From contig JBJEVT010000038.1 in assembly GCA_051884615.1 (NCBI GenBank), positions 1 to 64,000 on the forward strand: a stretch of DNA of 64,000 bases. The letters run 5' to 3'. Each line of letters opens with the position of its first letter. Position 1 is the stretch's first letter. Source of the DNA: UBA1724 sp051884615 (lineage in GTDB: Bacteria > Verrucomicrobiota > Lentisphaeria > Oligosphaerales > Oligosphaeraceae). A model generated the notes under the pieces. The model was not told the DNA's origin, made no database searches, and was given only the letters and a program-made list of their open reading frames with translations. Positions 37,243-46,247 of this stretch are shown here, piece by piece. The translations under genes and the position numbers were made by a program.

Positions 37243-37817
37243 CCCAGGAGTTTATCCAGGAGGGCGGGGACGGTGGGGGCCACGGCGAGGAGGTCGGCGT
37301 ATTCCGGGGTGGTGAAGCCTTCCCGCTGGGCGCATTGGAGGAGGGCGAGGATGCCGTCGTAGAATCCGTGGAGATTCAGGATGCCCACGGGCTTGACGGG
37401 GCGTCCGTGGAGGCGTTCCACCTTCTGCCGTTCCAGGGCGTCGAAGAGTTCGTCCCAGGTCCCGTAGCTTCCGGGCATGGCGATCACCACATCCGCCAAT
37501 TCCAGCATTTTCACCTTCCGCTGGGAGATGTCGGGGGTGACGATGGTCTGGGTGAGGCCGGGATAGAGGAATTCGGGGGGAAGGCTCCGGGGGAAGACGC
37601 CGATGACTTCGCCGCCTCCCTGGAGGACGGTGTCCGCCAGGATGGTCATGGTTCCCTCCCGGGAGCCGCCGAAGACCAGGGTGGCGCCCCGCCGGACCAG
37701 GGATTCTCCCAGCTGCCGCACGGCGTCGCCGTAGCTGGGATCGGGGGGGAGGGTGGCGCCCAGATAGACCAGGACGCGGGGAGGGCGGGACGGGGCGGGG
37801 GAGGAGGAAAGGGGCAT
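37239..37817 (-). CDS. LOG family protein (nucleotide 5'-monophosphate phosphoribohydrolase)
   Basis: 192 aa. LVFGGSREGTMTILADTVLQGGGEVIGVFPRSL (about residues 48-80) and AMPGSYGTWDELFDAL (about 110-125) are the LOG nucleotide-binding and catalytic motifs, with E-x-TxxE-like acidic residues. Members hydrolyse AMP or cytokinin monophosphates. Low Pro-rich start; the ATG at 37817 gives typical LOG length, while the longer open frame upstream is not supported. It is divergent from adenine deaminase (298-bp gap). Confidence 0.85.
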   Translation of the reverse strand: MPLSSSPAPSRPPRVLVYLGATLPPDPSYGDAVRQLGESLVRRGATLVFGGSREGTMTILADTVLQGGGEVIGVFPRSLPPEFLYPGLTQTIVTPDISQRKVKMLELADVVIAMPGSYGTWDELFDALERQKVERLHGRPVKPVGILNLHGFYDGILALLQCAQREGFTTPEYADLLAVAPTVPALLDKLLG

Positions 37818-38115
37818 GGCCGTGGGGGGGAGTCGGGCAGGTAGGGGGGGGGAAGGGGAAAACAGGGCGTACCGTAGTACTTCTTCTCCGGTTCGGCATC
37901 GGCCTCCCCGCCGGAGGCACGCTGGGAAAACATGGAGGGAGGGAGAGGGTAGGAAAAGGGGAAAATGTGCTATGTTAAACCACATTTTTTCCTCCCTTCC
38001 CGATTCCCCCTTTTTCCCGGCGTTTCTCCCCCTCTTCGTTCCCGCTTTGCCCGCCTCCCGGGCGGCGGCGGGAGAGCCCCGGGGCCGGGGGCGCGTATTT
38101 TCCAGTTTTCTCGCC

Positions 38116-39807
38116 ATGTCCATGTCCATTGCGGAGCGCATTCAGGTCGCCATGAAGCGGAAGCCGGCCGCCCGGGTGATTCGGAAGGTGCGGGTCTTCC
38201 ATCTGACCACGGGGGAGTGGGAGGAGGACACGGATATTGCCCTGGATTCCCAGGGATGGATTGCGGCGGTGGGCCCCGGCTACGAGGGGGAGGAGGTGAT
38301 TTCGGGGGAGGGCCTGAGTGCGGTGCCCGGATTCGTGGACGCCCATGTGCACCTGGAATCCTCCCTGATGACGCCCCGCCGGTATGAGCGCATGGTGACG
38401 GCCCACGGGGTCACCACGGCGGTCTGCGACCCCCACGAATTGGCCAATGTGGCGGGGGAGGCCGCCTTCGCCTACTATCTTCAGGCCGCCCGCGCCTTGA
38501 AGATGTCCCTGGTGGTGCGTCTTTCCTCCTGCGTGCCGGCCACCGCCCTGGAGACCAGCGGGGCCACCGTGGATTCCCGGTGCCTGAAGCGCTGGCGGGA
38601 AAAATATCCCGGCCTGGGCCTGGGGGAATTGATGAATGTGCCGGGCGTGCTCTTCCAGGATCCGGAGGTGCTGGCCAAGCTGGAGGGAACCCCTTTCCTG
38701 GACGGACATTGCCCCATGGTGGGCGGCGAGGCCCTGAACGCCTATCTCTCCGTGGGGGTCCGCAACGACCACGAATGTTCCGCTCTCCCGGAGGCACGGG
38801 AAAAGCTCCGGCGGGGACTCCAGGTGCTGATCCGGGAGGGAAGCGCCGCCCGGAATCTGGATGCCCTTCTGCCGCTGATGACCCTGGAGAACTCCCGTCA
38901 GCTGGCCTTCTGCACCGACGACCGCAGCCCCCTGGACATGGAGGAGCAGGGCCATCTGGACGCCATGGTGCGCCGTGCCATCCAGGCGGGGGTCTCTCCC
39001 CTGGTGGCCTACCGGGTTGCCAGCGATTCCGCCGCCCAGGGACTGGGCCTGACGGACCGGGGCCTGATCGCCCCGGGAAGACGAGGGGATATTCTTCTTC
39101 TTTCGGATTTGGAGAGCTGCCGTATCCAGCGGGTGTTCGTGGGGGGTGTCCCCCGGGAGCAGCTGGATCAGGCGGAGGAGGGAGCGGAATTCCCTTCGGA
39201 GGAACCCTTCCTCCACTCCGTCCGGTGCCGCGCCATGGGACCGGAGGATTTCCCCCCGCTTCCCCGGGATGGCCGCCTCCACCCCGTCATGGGGGTGACG
39301 GATGGCTCCCTGCTGACGGAGCGCCTCTCCCTGCCCGCGGACGCCCCCGATGTGCTTCCCGTGGCCGTGGTGGAACGCCATGGCAGGAACGGGAACGTGG
39401 GGCGGGGGCTGGTGCGCGGCTTCGGCCTCCAGGGCGGCGCCCTGGCCTCCAGCGTGGGGCACGACAGCCATAATCTCTGCGTGGTGGGCGCCTCTCCCCA
39501 GGCCATGGCGCAGGCCGTGAACGCCTTGCGGGAGAGCCAGGGGGGCTTCGCGGTGGTGCGGCCGGATGGCTCCCGCCTCCTCCTTCCCCTGCCCGTGGCG
39601 GGCCTGATGAGCCAGGAGGAGGGTCCCGTTCTGGCCGCCCGTCTGCGGGAACTCCACCATGCCGCCCGGGAACTGGGCTGCCCCCTCCATGACCCCTTCC
39701 TCCAGCTGGCCTTCCTCCCCCTTCCCGTCATCCCCCATCTGAAACTCACCGACCGGGGATGGGTGGACGTGGACGCCTTCCGCCTCCTCTCCCCCGAGGA
39801 AAGCTGA
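38116..39807 (+). CDS. ade: Adenine deaminase
   Basis: 563 aa. VPGFVDAHVHLESSLMTPRRYE (about residues 74-95) is the amidohydrolase HxH metal site. DPHELANVAG (about 109-118), DGHCPMVGG, NDHECS, and FCTDDRSPLDM (about 257-267) follow the adenine deaminase pattern. It converts adenine to hypoxanthine and ammonia in purine salvage. Start 38116 (MSMSIAER) or the second ATG at 38122 are both possible. A purine permease gene follows by 78 bp, fitting a purine uptake and salvage unit. No purine riboswitch is visible upstream. Confidence 0.92.
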   Translation: MSMSIAERIQVAMKRKPAARVIRKVRVFHLTTGEWEEDTDIALDSQGWIAAVGPGYEGEEVISGEGLSAVPGFVDAHVHLESSLMTPRRYERMVTAHGVTTAVCDPHELANVAGEAAFAYYLQAARALKMSLVVRLSSCVPATALETSGATVDSRCLKRWREKYPGLGLGELMNVPGVLFQDPEVLAKLEGTPFLDGHCPMVGGEALNAYLSVGVRNDHECSALPEAREKLRRGLQVLIREGSAARNLDALLPLMTLENSRQLAFCTDDRSPLDMEEQGHLDAMVRRAIQAGVSPLVAYRVASDSAAQGLGLTDRGLIAPGRRGDILLLSDLESCRIQRVFVGGVPREQLDQAEEGAEFPSEEPFLHSVRCRAMGPEDFPPLPRDGRLHPVMGVTDGSLLTERLSLPADAPDVLPVAVVERHGRNGNVGRGLVRGFGLQGGALASSVGHDSHNLCVVGASPQAMAQAVNALRESQGGFAVVRPDGSRLLLPLPVAGLMSQEEGPVLAARLRELHHAARELGCPLHDPFLQLAFLPLPVIPHLKLTDRGWVDVDAFRLLSPEES

Positions 39808-39885
39808 CTGCCCCCCCCTCTTTTTTTCTCGCCTCCCATTTGTTTCCCCCCCACCACACCTTCTCCACTCAACCCAAGGAAATCC

Positions 39886-41298
39886 ATGGAAAATTGTCCT
39901 TGCTCCCAAGCCCCCCGGAAAGACATCACCCGCGAACTGCTGGCGGGTCTCACCACCTTCCTTGCCATGGCCTATATCCTGGCCGTGAATCCTAGCATCC
40001 TGGGCGCCGCCGGCATGCCCCAGGGCGGCGTCTTCATCGCCACGGCGCTGGCATCCTTTGTGGGCACCTGCTTCATGGCGCTCTTCTCCAACTACCCCTT
40101 CGCCCTGGCTCCGGGCATGGGACTCAACGCCTACTTCGCCTACACCGTGGTGCTGGGCATGGGATACTCCTTCCAGATCGCCCTGCTGGCCGTCTTCGTG
40201 GAAGGTCTCATCTTCCTGCTCCTCTCCCTGACCAAGGTCCGGGAAAGCATTTTCAACTGCATCCCCCTCTCCCTGAAGTCCGCCATCAGCGTGGGCATTG
40301 GCTTGTTCATCGCCTTCATCGCTCTCCAGAGCGCCAAGATCATCGTGGACAATCCCGCCACCTTGCTCTCTCTCCAGAGCTTCTCCTCCGCGAACATGGA
40401 CAACCACGGCATCAGCGCCGTCCTCGCCATCATCGGCACCCTCATCACCGCCTGGATGCTCCACAAGAATTTCCGGGGCGCCATCCTGCTGGGCATCCTC
40501 ATCACCTGGATTCTGGGCATCATCGCCCAGCTGGCGGGCCTCTACCACGTCAATCCGGATCTGGGTTGCTACAGCCTCATCCCCCACCTCTCCTTCAGCA
40601 CCTTCACCCAGTCCTTCAAGGAGTTCGTCGGCCTCTTCGGCTCCTGCTTTGACAAGGGCCAGTGGACCCTTCGCCAGAATGGCGAGATCGTCTCCTCCGG
40701 CTTCGCCCTCCTGAAGTCCCTGAACTTCGTGGTGGTGGTCTTCGCGTTCATGTTCGTGGACATCTTCGACACCATGGGCACCCTCATCGGCGTCTCCAAC
40801 AAGGCCGGCATGCTGGACAAGGAAGGGAAGCTGCCCCGCATCCAGGGCGCTCTGCTCTCCGACTCCCTGGCCACCTCCGTGGGCTCCATCTTCGGCACCT
40901 CCACCGTGACCACCTATGTGGAATCCGCCGCCGGCGTCAGCGCCGGGGGACGCACCGGTGTCACCGCCTTCACCACCGCCTTCCTCTTCCTGATCTCCAT
41001 CCTCTTCGCCCCCATCTTCCTGGCCATCCCCGGCTTCGCCACCGCCCCCGCCCTGATCATCGTGGGCTTCTACATGTTCTCCGGGATCACCCAGATCGAG
41101 TTCAGCGACTACCTGAATTCCATCCCCTGCTACCTGACCATCCTGATCATGCCCCTGGCCTACAGCATCTCCGAGGGCATCTGCGCCGGCGTGATCTCCT
41201 GGACCGTCCTCAACTTCTTCTCCCCCCGCCGGAAGGAGATCAGCCCCCTGATGTATGTGCTGACCATCCTCTTCCTGGCGAAATACGTGGTGCTGTAA
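39886..41298 (+). CDS. NCS2 family purine permease (AzgA-type)
   Basis: 470 aa with about twelve membrane helices. DITRELLAGLTTFLAMAYILAVNPSILG (about residues 13-40), GTCFMALFSNYPFALAPGMGLNAYFAY (about 60-86) and FMFVDIFDTMGTLIGVSNKAGM (about 288-309) are AzgA-subfamily hallmarks. Members import adenine, guanine or hypoxanthine with protons. It is downstream of ade on the same strand, so imported adenine can be deaminated at once. GC-rich hairpin DNA follows before the next gene. Confidence 0.92.
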   Translation: MENCPCSQAPRKDITRELLAGLTTFLAMAYILAVNPSILGAAGMPQGGVFIATALASFVGTCFMALFSNYPFALAPGMGLNAYFAYTVVLGMGYSFQIALLAVFVEGLIFLLLSLTKVRESIFNCIPLSLKSAISVGIGLFIAFIALQSAKIIVDNPATLLSLQSFSSANMDNHGISAVLAIIGTLITAWMLHKNFRGAILLGILITWILGIIAQLAGLYHVNPDLGCYSLIPHLSFSTFTQSFKEFVGLFGSCFDKGQWTLRQNGEIVSSGFALLKSLNFVVVVFAFMFVDIFDTMGTLIGVSNKAGMLDKEGKLPRIQGALLSDSLATSVGSIFGTSTVTTYVESAAGVSAGGRTGVTAFTTAFLFLISILFAPIFLAIPGFATAPALIIVGFYMFSGITQIEFSDYLNSIPCYLTILIMPLAYSISEGICAGVISWTVLNFFSPRRKEISPLMYVLTILFLAKYVVL

Positions 41299-41409
41299 TC
41301 CAGGCGCCACTCGTCCTCTGAAGAATCCCCATACGCCGGCTGGACGCCCCCCGTTTCCCCCCGCTTTTCCGGGAGGGGGCGGAAAGCCCCGGCCGGCTCT
41401 CTTCCCGCC

Positions 41410-42570
41410 ATGCCTGGAGAACCCTTCCCACAAGCCCTGGCCACCCCCCGCTTCCTGGATTCCGGCGACCCGGAGTCCCAGCGTCGGGAAATCCGGGAAA
41501 TCCTCTCCTCCGCCAATCCTTTCCGGCTGAACTGGGATGCCCCCTGGCTGGAAAGGGTCTTCCAGGCCTATTGCCAGCCCCATCGCTATTTCCACACTCT
41601 CCAGCATCTCCTGGATGTGTGCCGTCGCCTCCGGCGTCTGGCGCTCCCCCGGCGCACCACCGGCGAACTCCTTCTTGCCGCCCTCTTCCACGACGTCCAC
41701 TGGTATCCCCAGGCCACCCGGAACGAGGCGGCCTCCGCCGAGGTCTTCGATTTTCTTCGTCCCTCCATGGGGCGGGAACTCCCCGCCGACGCCATCCATG
41801 CGATCCATCAGGTGATTCTCTCCTCCAAGGGACAGAAGCCTGTCAGCGAGAGCGCCAGGAAGTTCCATGAATGTGACTGCCATGTGCTGCTCCACGGCTC
41901 CCCCGTGGATTTGCTGGCCTACGAATTTCAGATCTTCCGGGAGTTCCAGTCCCTGAACATGGCCGAGTATCGCAAAGGGCGAAGCGGGTTCTTCGACCGC
42001 TTCAGCCGGCGGTTCCCGGAGTGCCGCCCCAACATGCGCTTCCTCATCGAGTATCTGGAACGGCGCCGCCCCCGGGTGGGTATCTACGCCGGCTCCTTCA
42101 ATCCCTTCCACGTCGGGCATCTGGCCATCCTCCAAAAGGCGGAACTGATGTTCGACAAGGTCATCGTGGCGGTGGGCGTCAATCCGGAGAAGAATCCCGG
42201 ACGCCGGGGCGCCAACGGGCGGGAGGAGGCCATGACCGTCAAGGACAAACTCCCCTTCCACGAAGTGGTCTTCTTCGACAATCTCATGGTGGATCTCCTG
42301 GACCAGGAATCCCAATTCTGCGATGTCACCCTGGTCCGGGGACTGCGGAATGGCTACGACCTGGATTACGAAATGAGCCAGCAGTGCTTCATGCAAGCCA
42401 TGAGACCCCAGACCCGCTCCGTCTATATCCCCTGCGACAAGTCCCTGGAGCATATCTCCTCCTCCGCTCTGCGGGGACTGCAGCTCTTCGACTGCCACGG
42501 ACGGGAGGAAATGTATTTCCCCCACCTCTACGACTACTACGGGAAGTCCGTCCAGGAACTCTTCGGATAA
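41410..42570 (+). CDS. HD-hydrolase / phosphopantetheine adenylyltransferase-like fusion
   Basis: 386 aa. The N-terminal part (about 45-190) has FHTLQHLLDVCRRL and ALFHDVHWYP (HD at 94-95), matching predicted metal-dependent HD phosphohydrolases (COG4339). The C-terminal part begins GIYAGSFNPFHVGH (224-237), the HxGH nucleotidyltransferase signature, and has EHISSSALRGL near 350, equivalent to the ISSTxxR motif of CoaD. CoaD makes dephospho-CoA; its role as part of a fusion is not known. No frameshift or stop separates the halves. It lies 6 bp before an ABC ATPase gene. Confidence 0.82.
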   Translation: MPGEPFPQALATPRFLDSGDPESQRREIREILSSANPFRLNWDAPWLERVFQAYCQPHRYFHTLQHLLDVCRRLRRLALPRRTTGELLLAALFHDVHWYPQATRNEAASAEVFDFLRPSMGRELPADAIHAIHQVILSSKGQKPVSESARKFHECDCHVLLHGSPVDLLAYEFQIFREFQSLNMAEYRKGRSGFFDRFSRRFPECRPNMRFLIEYLERRRPRVGIYAGSFNPFHVGHLAILQKAELMFDKVIVAVGVNPEKNPGRRGANGREEAMTVKDKLPFHEVVFFDNLMVDLLDQESQFCDVTLVRGLRNGYDLDYEMSQQCFMQAMRPQTRSVYIPCDKSLEHISSSALRGLQLFDCHGREEMYFPHLYDYYGKSVQELFG

Positions 42571-42576
42571 CCGCCC

Positions 42577-43557
42577 ATGCTCAGCTGCACCGATCTACGG
42601 GTCTGGTATCCCATCCGGCGGGGCGTCTTCCAACGGGTGACGGGACACGTCCACGCCGTGGACGGCGTCTCCCTGCGGCTGAATCCCGGGGAGACTCTGG
42701 GACTGGTGGGGGAGTCCGGCTGCGGAAAGACCACCCTGGGACGGACCCTGGTGGGTCTGGAACCCCCCACCGCAGGGCAGGTGTTCTGGGAAGGAAAACC
42801 CCTGGACGCCCTTCCCGCCAGGGAGCGCAAGAGCGTTCGCCGCAATCTCCAGATGATCTTCCAGGACCCCTTCTCCTCCCTGGATCCCAGGATGAGCGCC
42901 ATGGAATTGGTGACGGAGGGGCTTCAGGTCCACGGACTCTATCTCCCCGGGGAAAGCCGTCAGGAGGCAGCCGCCCGGTTGATGCGGGAGGTGGGTCTGG
43001 AGCCCGATACCATGTTCCGATACCCCCATGAGTTCTCCGGGGGACAGCGGCAAAGGCTCTCCATCGCCCGTGCCATCTCCCTGGAACCCAGGGTGGTGGT
43101 CTGCGACGAACCGGTCTCCGCCCTGGATGTCTCCGTCCAGGCGCAGGTGATCCGTCTGCTGGCCCAGCTCCAGAAAAGCCGGGGTCTCTCCTATCTCTTT
43201 ATCTCCCACGACCTCAGCGTGGTGCGTCTGTTGGCCCAGCGGGTGGCCGTGATGTATCTGGGCCGGGTGGTGGAGGAAGGGCCCGCCCAGGAGGTGCTTC
43301 AGAATCCCCTCCATCCCTATACCCAGGCCCTGGTCTCCGCCATTCCCGTGCCGGGAAAGTCCTCCCGCTCCCAGCGGATTCTTCTCAAGGGAGAGCTTCC
43401 CAGTCCCTCCCATCCCCCTGTGGGATGCCCCTTCCATCCCCGGTGTCCCTATGCCCGGGAACAGTGCTCCCGGGAGCGGCCTCCGCTCGCCCCCGCCGGT
43501 GCCCGACGCACCCTGGCTTGCTGGAAGACCCCCTCCCCCGGAAACGGAGGGAACTAG
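42577..43557 (+). CDS. Oligopeptide/dipeptide ABC transporter ATP-binding protein (OppF-type)
   Basis: 326 aa. GESGCGKTTLGRTL (about residues 47-60) is Walker A. FSGGQRQRLSIARAI (about 153-167) is the ABC signature, VVVCDEPVSALD (about 173-184) is Walker B, and FISHDLSVV (about 208-216) holds the switch His. The tail CPFHPRCPYAREQCSRERP is the Cys-rich OppF/DppF C-terminus. No permease or binding protein is in the window, so it is an orphan here. It sits in a tail-to-tail arrangement with a helicase gene. Confidence 0.92.
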   Translation: MLSCTDLRVWYPIRRGVFQRVTGHVHAVDGVSLRLNPGETLGLVGESGCGKTTLGRTLVGLEPPTAGQVFWEGKPLDALPARERKSVRRNLQMIFQDPFSSLDPRMSAMELVTEGLQVHGLYLPGESRQEAAARLMREVGLEPDTMFRYPHEFSGGQRQRLSIARAISLEPRVVVCDEPVSALDVSVQAQVIRLLAQLQKSRGLSYLFISHDLSVVRLLAQRVAVMYLGRVVEEGPAQEVLQNPLHPYTQALVSAIPVPGKSSRSQRILLKGELPSPSHPPVGCPFHPRCPYAREQCSRERPPLAPAGARRTLACWKTPSPGNGGN

Positions 43558-43576
43558 AAGGCTAGATGGGCTGGAT

Positions 43577-43624
43577 GGGCTGGAAAATCCAGCCCCCCCC
43601 TAGGGAATCTAGGGCATCTAGGGG
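43577..43624. terminator. Hairpin and tandem 9-bp CTAGGG repeats between convergent genes
   Basis: GGGCTGGA-AAA-TCCAGCCC (43577-43595) is an 8-bp stem between an OppF gene and a helicase gene that end here. It is followed by three CTAGGG units at 9-bp spacing (43600, 43609, 43618). Neither strand has a U tract. Similar CTAG-rich DNA occurs near 9120. Confidence 0.5.
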
Positions 43625-43633
43625 AATTGCCCG

Positions 43634-45394
43634 TCAGGGGCGTCTTCTCCGGGAGTTTGGGCGGCGGCGATATTTGTGGACGTGCCGATTGAGGAGGAGG
43701 AAGTCCTGCCAGCTGAGGAAGCCATTGGCCAGGTATTTTCTGGCCAGCTCCAGGAGGACGGCTTCGTCGTCGGGGGAGAAGAGCGCTTCGCCCTTTTGGT
43801 AGCGCAGATAGAGGTTCATCAGGAGATCCAGGGTGGGATGTTTCCGGATCTCTCTTTGGGGAGAGGGCGGCTTGTCCCCGGCGATTTCGGGGGCTTCCTC
43901 CTCTTCGGGAGGCGGGGGTGCTTTTGGGGGCGGGGCGGGGACGGCGTCGCTGGGGGGCTTTCCCGCCTGGAGGGAGGCCAGGAAGGCACGGACGGCTGCC
44001 TCGTGTTCCCTGGGGATGGAGAGGGTGACCTCCGGGGAGGGTGCCGGAGGATTCTCCAGGGTCTCGTAGAACTCCACCACCTCGGCATCCAGGATCAGGT
44101 CCTCCTTGCGGACGGGGCGGTTCAGGTGGAGTCCCTGGAAGCTGGTGCAGCGGGAGAGGGCGGTGTAGAGCTGTCCGTGGGCGAAGCATCCGGCGCCCAG
44201 GCGCAGCTCCACCTGTTCCAGGGTGAGGCCCTGGGACTTGTGGATGGTGATGGCGTAGGCCAGCTTCAGGGGGATCTGGATGAAGGAGCCCACCGGCCTC
44301 TGGCGCAGGAACTTCCGTTTCCCCTCGCGTTCCAGCACATATTCGTAGTTGGTCCATTGGTTGCGGCCCACCAGGACGGTGGGGCCCTTGTCCAGCTTCA
44401 CCAGGACGGAGGCGTCCTCCCCCTCCCGGAGTTCCCGGACCACCCCCAGATCCCCGTTCACATATTCCATCTCCCCGGTGGCCAGATGTTTGTTGCAGAG
44501 AATCATCACCCGGGCGCCCACCTTCAGCTCCAGGAGGGCGTCCGTGGGGAAATCCCCTTCCTGGAAGCGTCCCGTGATTTTCGCAGAGAAGAAGACGGGG
44601 GGGGAGTCCAGTCGTTCCTCCATGGTGGCGTTGATGGTGGCGGCCTCCCGGTTGGTGGTGCAGAGCCGGATGGGGGGCGGGGCGTCGGGAGCCATGGGCC
44701 GGTCCAGACAGCTCTGGTTCAGGGCCTCCAGGGGCGTGACCATCTTGCCCGCCAGGGGGATGGCGGCCTCGTCGTGCCTGCCGTGGCGAAGGAGATTCAG
44801 GGTTTGGAGGAAGAGGGGGTCCTTTCCCTGGCGCAGGGATTGGCGCAGGAAGACGCATTGGAAGTTGGCTTCGTTCCAGAGGGGCGTCTGGAAGGCGTAG
44901 CCTCCCCCCAGCTCCTGGAGGATGTAGGTTTTCTCCGTGAAATTCTTGACCACGGGGGGGAGCTGGAAGAAGTCGCCGCAGAGGATGATCTGCTTCCCGC
45001 CAAAGGGTTTCCCCTGGTCTCGTCCCAGGGCCAGGGAGCGCAGGCGCAGATCCATGGCGAGGAAGAGGTCGCTGCGCACCATGGAGATTTCATCCACCAC
45101 CAGGGTTTTGGCGGCCCGGATCAAGGCGATTTTCTTCGGGTTTCCCATCTCCTCCATGCTCTCCGGCGTCAGGAGCACCGGGGGAAGGGAGAAGAAGCTG
45201 TGGAGGGTGGTGCCCTCCAGTTGCACGGCCGCAATGCCCGTGGGGGCGAGGAAGACGGATTCCTCGCCTTTCCGCCGCCGGAATTCCCGGAGGACGGTGG
45301 ACTTGCCGGTGCCCGCCTCCCCCGTGAGAAAGACGTTCCCCCCCGCCAGCATCCGTTCCAGCGCAAGATTTTGCTCCTGGGTCAGGTTCACCAT
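43634..45394 (-). CDS. Pif1/RecD-like superfamily 1 helicase
   Basis: 586 aa. VFLTGEAGTGKSTVLREF (about residues 20-37) is Walker A. LVVDEISMVRSDL (about 97-109) is motif II, and ILCGDFFQLPPV (about 135-146) is motif III. KLAYAITIHKSQGLTLEQVEL and YTALSRC (about 375-415) are the Pif1-like motifs V-VI. A Pro-rich linker and a C-terminal tail of about 130 residues follow, with YLANGFLSWQDFLLLNRHVHKYRRR at the end. It is a DNA helicase, probably in repair or replication restart. It is the last gene of a minus-strand series, 35 bp after thiD. Confidence 0.85.
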   Translation of the reverse strand: MVNLTQEQNLALERMLAGGNVFLTGEAGTGKSTVLREFRRRKGEESVFLAPTGIAAVQLEGTTLHSFFSLPPVLLTPESMEEMGNPKKIALIRAAKTLVVDEISMVRSDLFLAMDLRLRSLALGRDQGKPFGGKQIILCGDFFQLPPVVKNFTEKTYILQELGGGYAFQTPLWNEANFQCVFLRQSLRQGKDPLFLQTLNLLRHGRHDEAAIPLAGKMVTPLEALNQSCLDRPMAPDAPPPIRLCTTNREAATINATMEERLDSPPVFFSAKITGRFQEGDFPTDALLELKVGARVMILCNKHLATGEMEYVNGDLGVVRELREGEDASVLVKLDKGPTVLVGRNQWTNYEYVLEREGKRKFLRQRPVGSFIQIPLKLAYAITIHKSQGLTLEQVELRLGAGCFAHGQLYTALSRCTSFQGLHLNRPVRKEDLILDAEVVEFYETLENPPAPSPEVTLSIPREHEAAVRAFLASLQAGKPPSDAVPAPPPKAPPPPEEEEAPEIAGDKPPSPQREIRKHPTLDLLMNLYLRYQKGEALFSPDDEAVLLELARKYLANGFLSWQDFLLLNRHVHKYRRRPNSRRRRP

Positions 45395-45429
45395 CCTGGG
45401 GAGGGGGAGGGGGGAGAGGGTTCGGAGGT

Positions 45430-46227
45430 TCAGGGAGCGGCGGGGGGCAGCACCCAGAGATGGTCCATGGGGCCTTGTCCCTGTCCCAGATGGGGATCAT
45501 GGGAGAGGGCGCCCACGATATAGTCCTTGGCGCGGCGAATGGCCTGGGAGAGAGAGCATCCCAGGGCCAGATTGGCGGCGATGGCGCTGGAGAGGGTGCA
45601 GCCGGTGCCGTGGGTGTTGGAGGTCTCCACCCGTTTTCCGGGGAACCATTCCTCCTTCTCTCCCTCCACCAGCAGATCATTGGCGTCGTTCACGGCATGC
45701 CCGCCCTTGACCAGGATGGCCACGCCGGGGAATTTCCGGGCGAGGGCGCGTGCCGCCAGAACCATCTCCTCCGGGGAGCGGATTTCCATGCCCGTGAGGG
45801 CGGTGGCTTCCGGGATATTGGGGGTGATGACGGTGGCCAGGGGGAGCAGTTCCCGCTCCAGGGCCTCCTGGGCCTCGGGAACCAGGAGACGGCTGCCGGA
45901 GGTGGAGACCATCACCGGATCCACCACCAGGCGCTTCACGGCGTATTGACGCAGCTTGGCGGCGATGGCCTGGATGAGGGGGGCGGAGGAGACCATGCCG
46001 ATCTTGACGGCATCCGGCACGATGTCCTGGAAGATGCTTTCCAGTTCCTGCTCCACGAAGGAGACGGGGGCCTCGTGGATGGCCTGGACCCCCAGGGTGT
46101 TCTGGGCCGTGAGGGCGGTGATGGCGCTCATGCCGTAGACGTGGTGGGCGGCGAAGGTCTTAAGGTCCGCCTGGATGCCGGCGCCTCCGCTGCAATCGGA
46201 GCCGGCGATGGTGAGGAGTTTCTTCAT
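45430..46227 (-). CDS. thiD: Hydroxymethylpyrimidine (phosphate) kinase ThiD
   Basis: 265 aa. TIAGSDCSGGAGIQADLKTF (about residues 6-25), MSAITALTAQNT (about 33-44), VVDPVMVSTSG (about 108-118) and THGTGCTLSSAIAANLALG (about 212-230) are the ribokinase-fold signatures. It phosphorylates HMP to HMP-PP for thiamine synthesis. It is last of thiM-thiE-thiD and in the same transcript as the upstream TPP riboswitch. The ATG at 46227 starts the family homology. Confidence 0.95.
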   Translation of the reverse strand: MKKLLTIAGSDCSGGAGIQADLKTFAAHHVYGMSAITALTAQNTLGVQAIHEAPVSFVEQELESIFQDIVPDAVKIGMVSSAPLIQAIAAKLRQYAVKRLVVDPVMVSTSGSRLLVPEAQEALERELLPLATVITPNIPEATALTGMEIRSPEEMVLAARALARKFPGVAILVKGGHAVNDANDLLVEGEKEEWFPGKRVETSNTHGTGCTLSSAIAANLALGCSLSQAIRRAKDYIVGALSHDPHLGQGQGPMDHLWVLPPAAP

Positions 46228-46247
46228 GGGGCAGGGGGGAAAGGGGG

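Noticed and set aside
37818..38115. Purine riboswitch before adenine deaminase
   Set aside because: No conserved three-way junction cores were found in the gap; only an AT-rich TATGTTAAA and C-rich runs.
37975..42525. A 1516-codon open frame on the minus strand
   Set aside because: It runs antisense through adenine deaminase, the purine permease and the HD-CoaD fusion, which all have clear family motifs. High GC removes stops from antisense frames; the translation is His/Gly/Gln-rich without domains.
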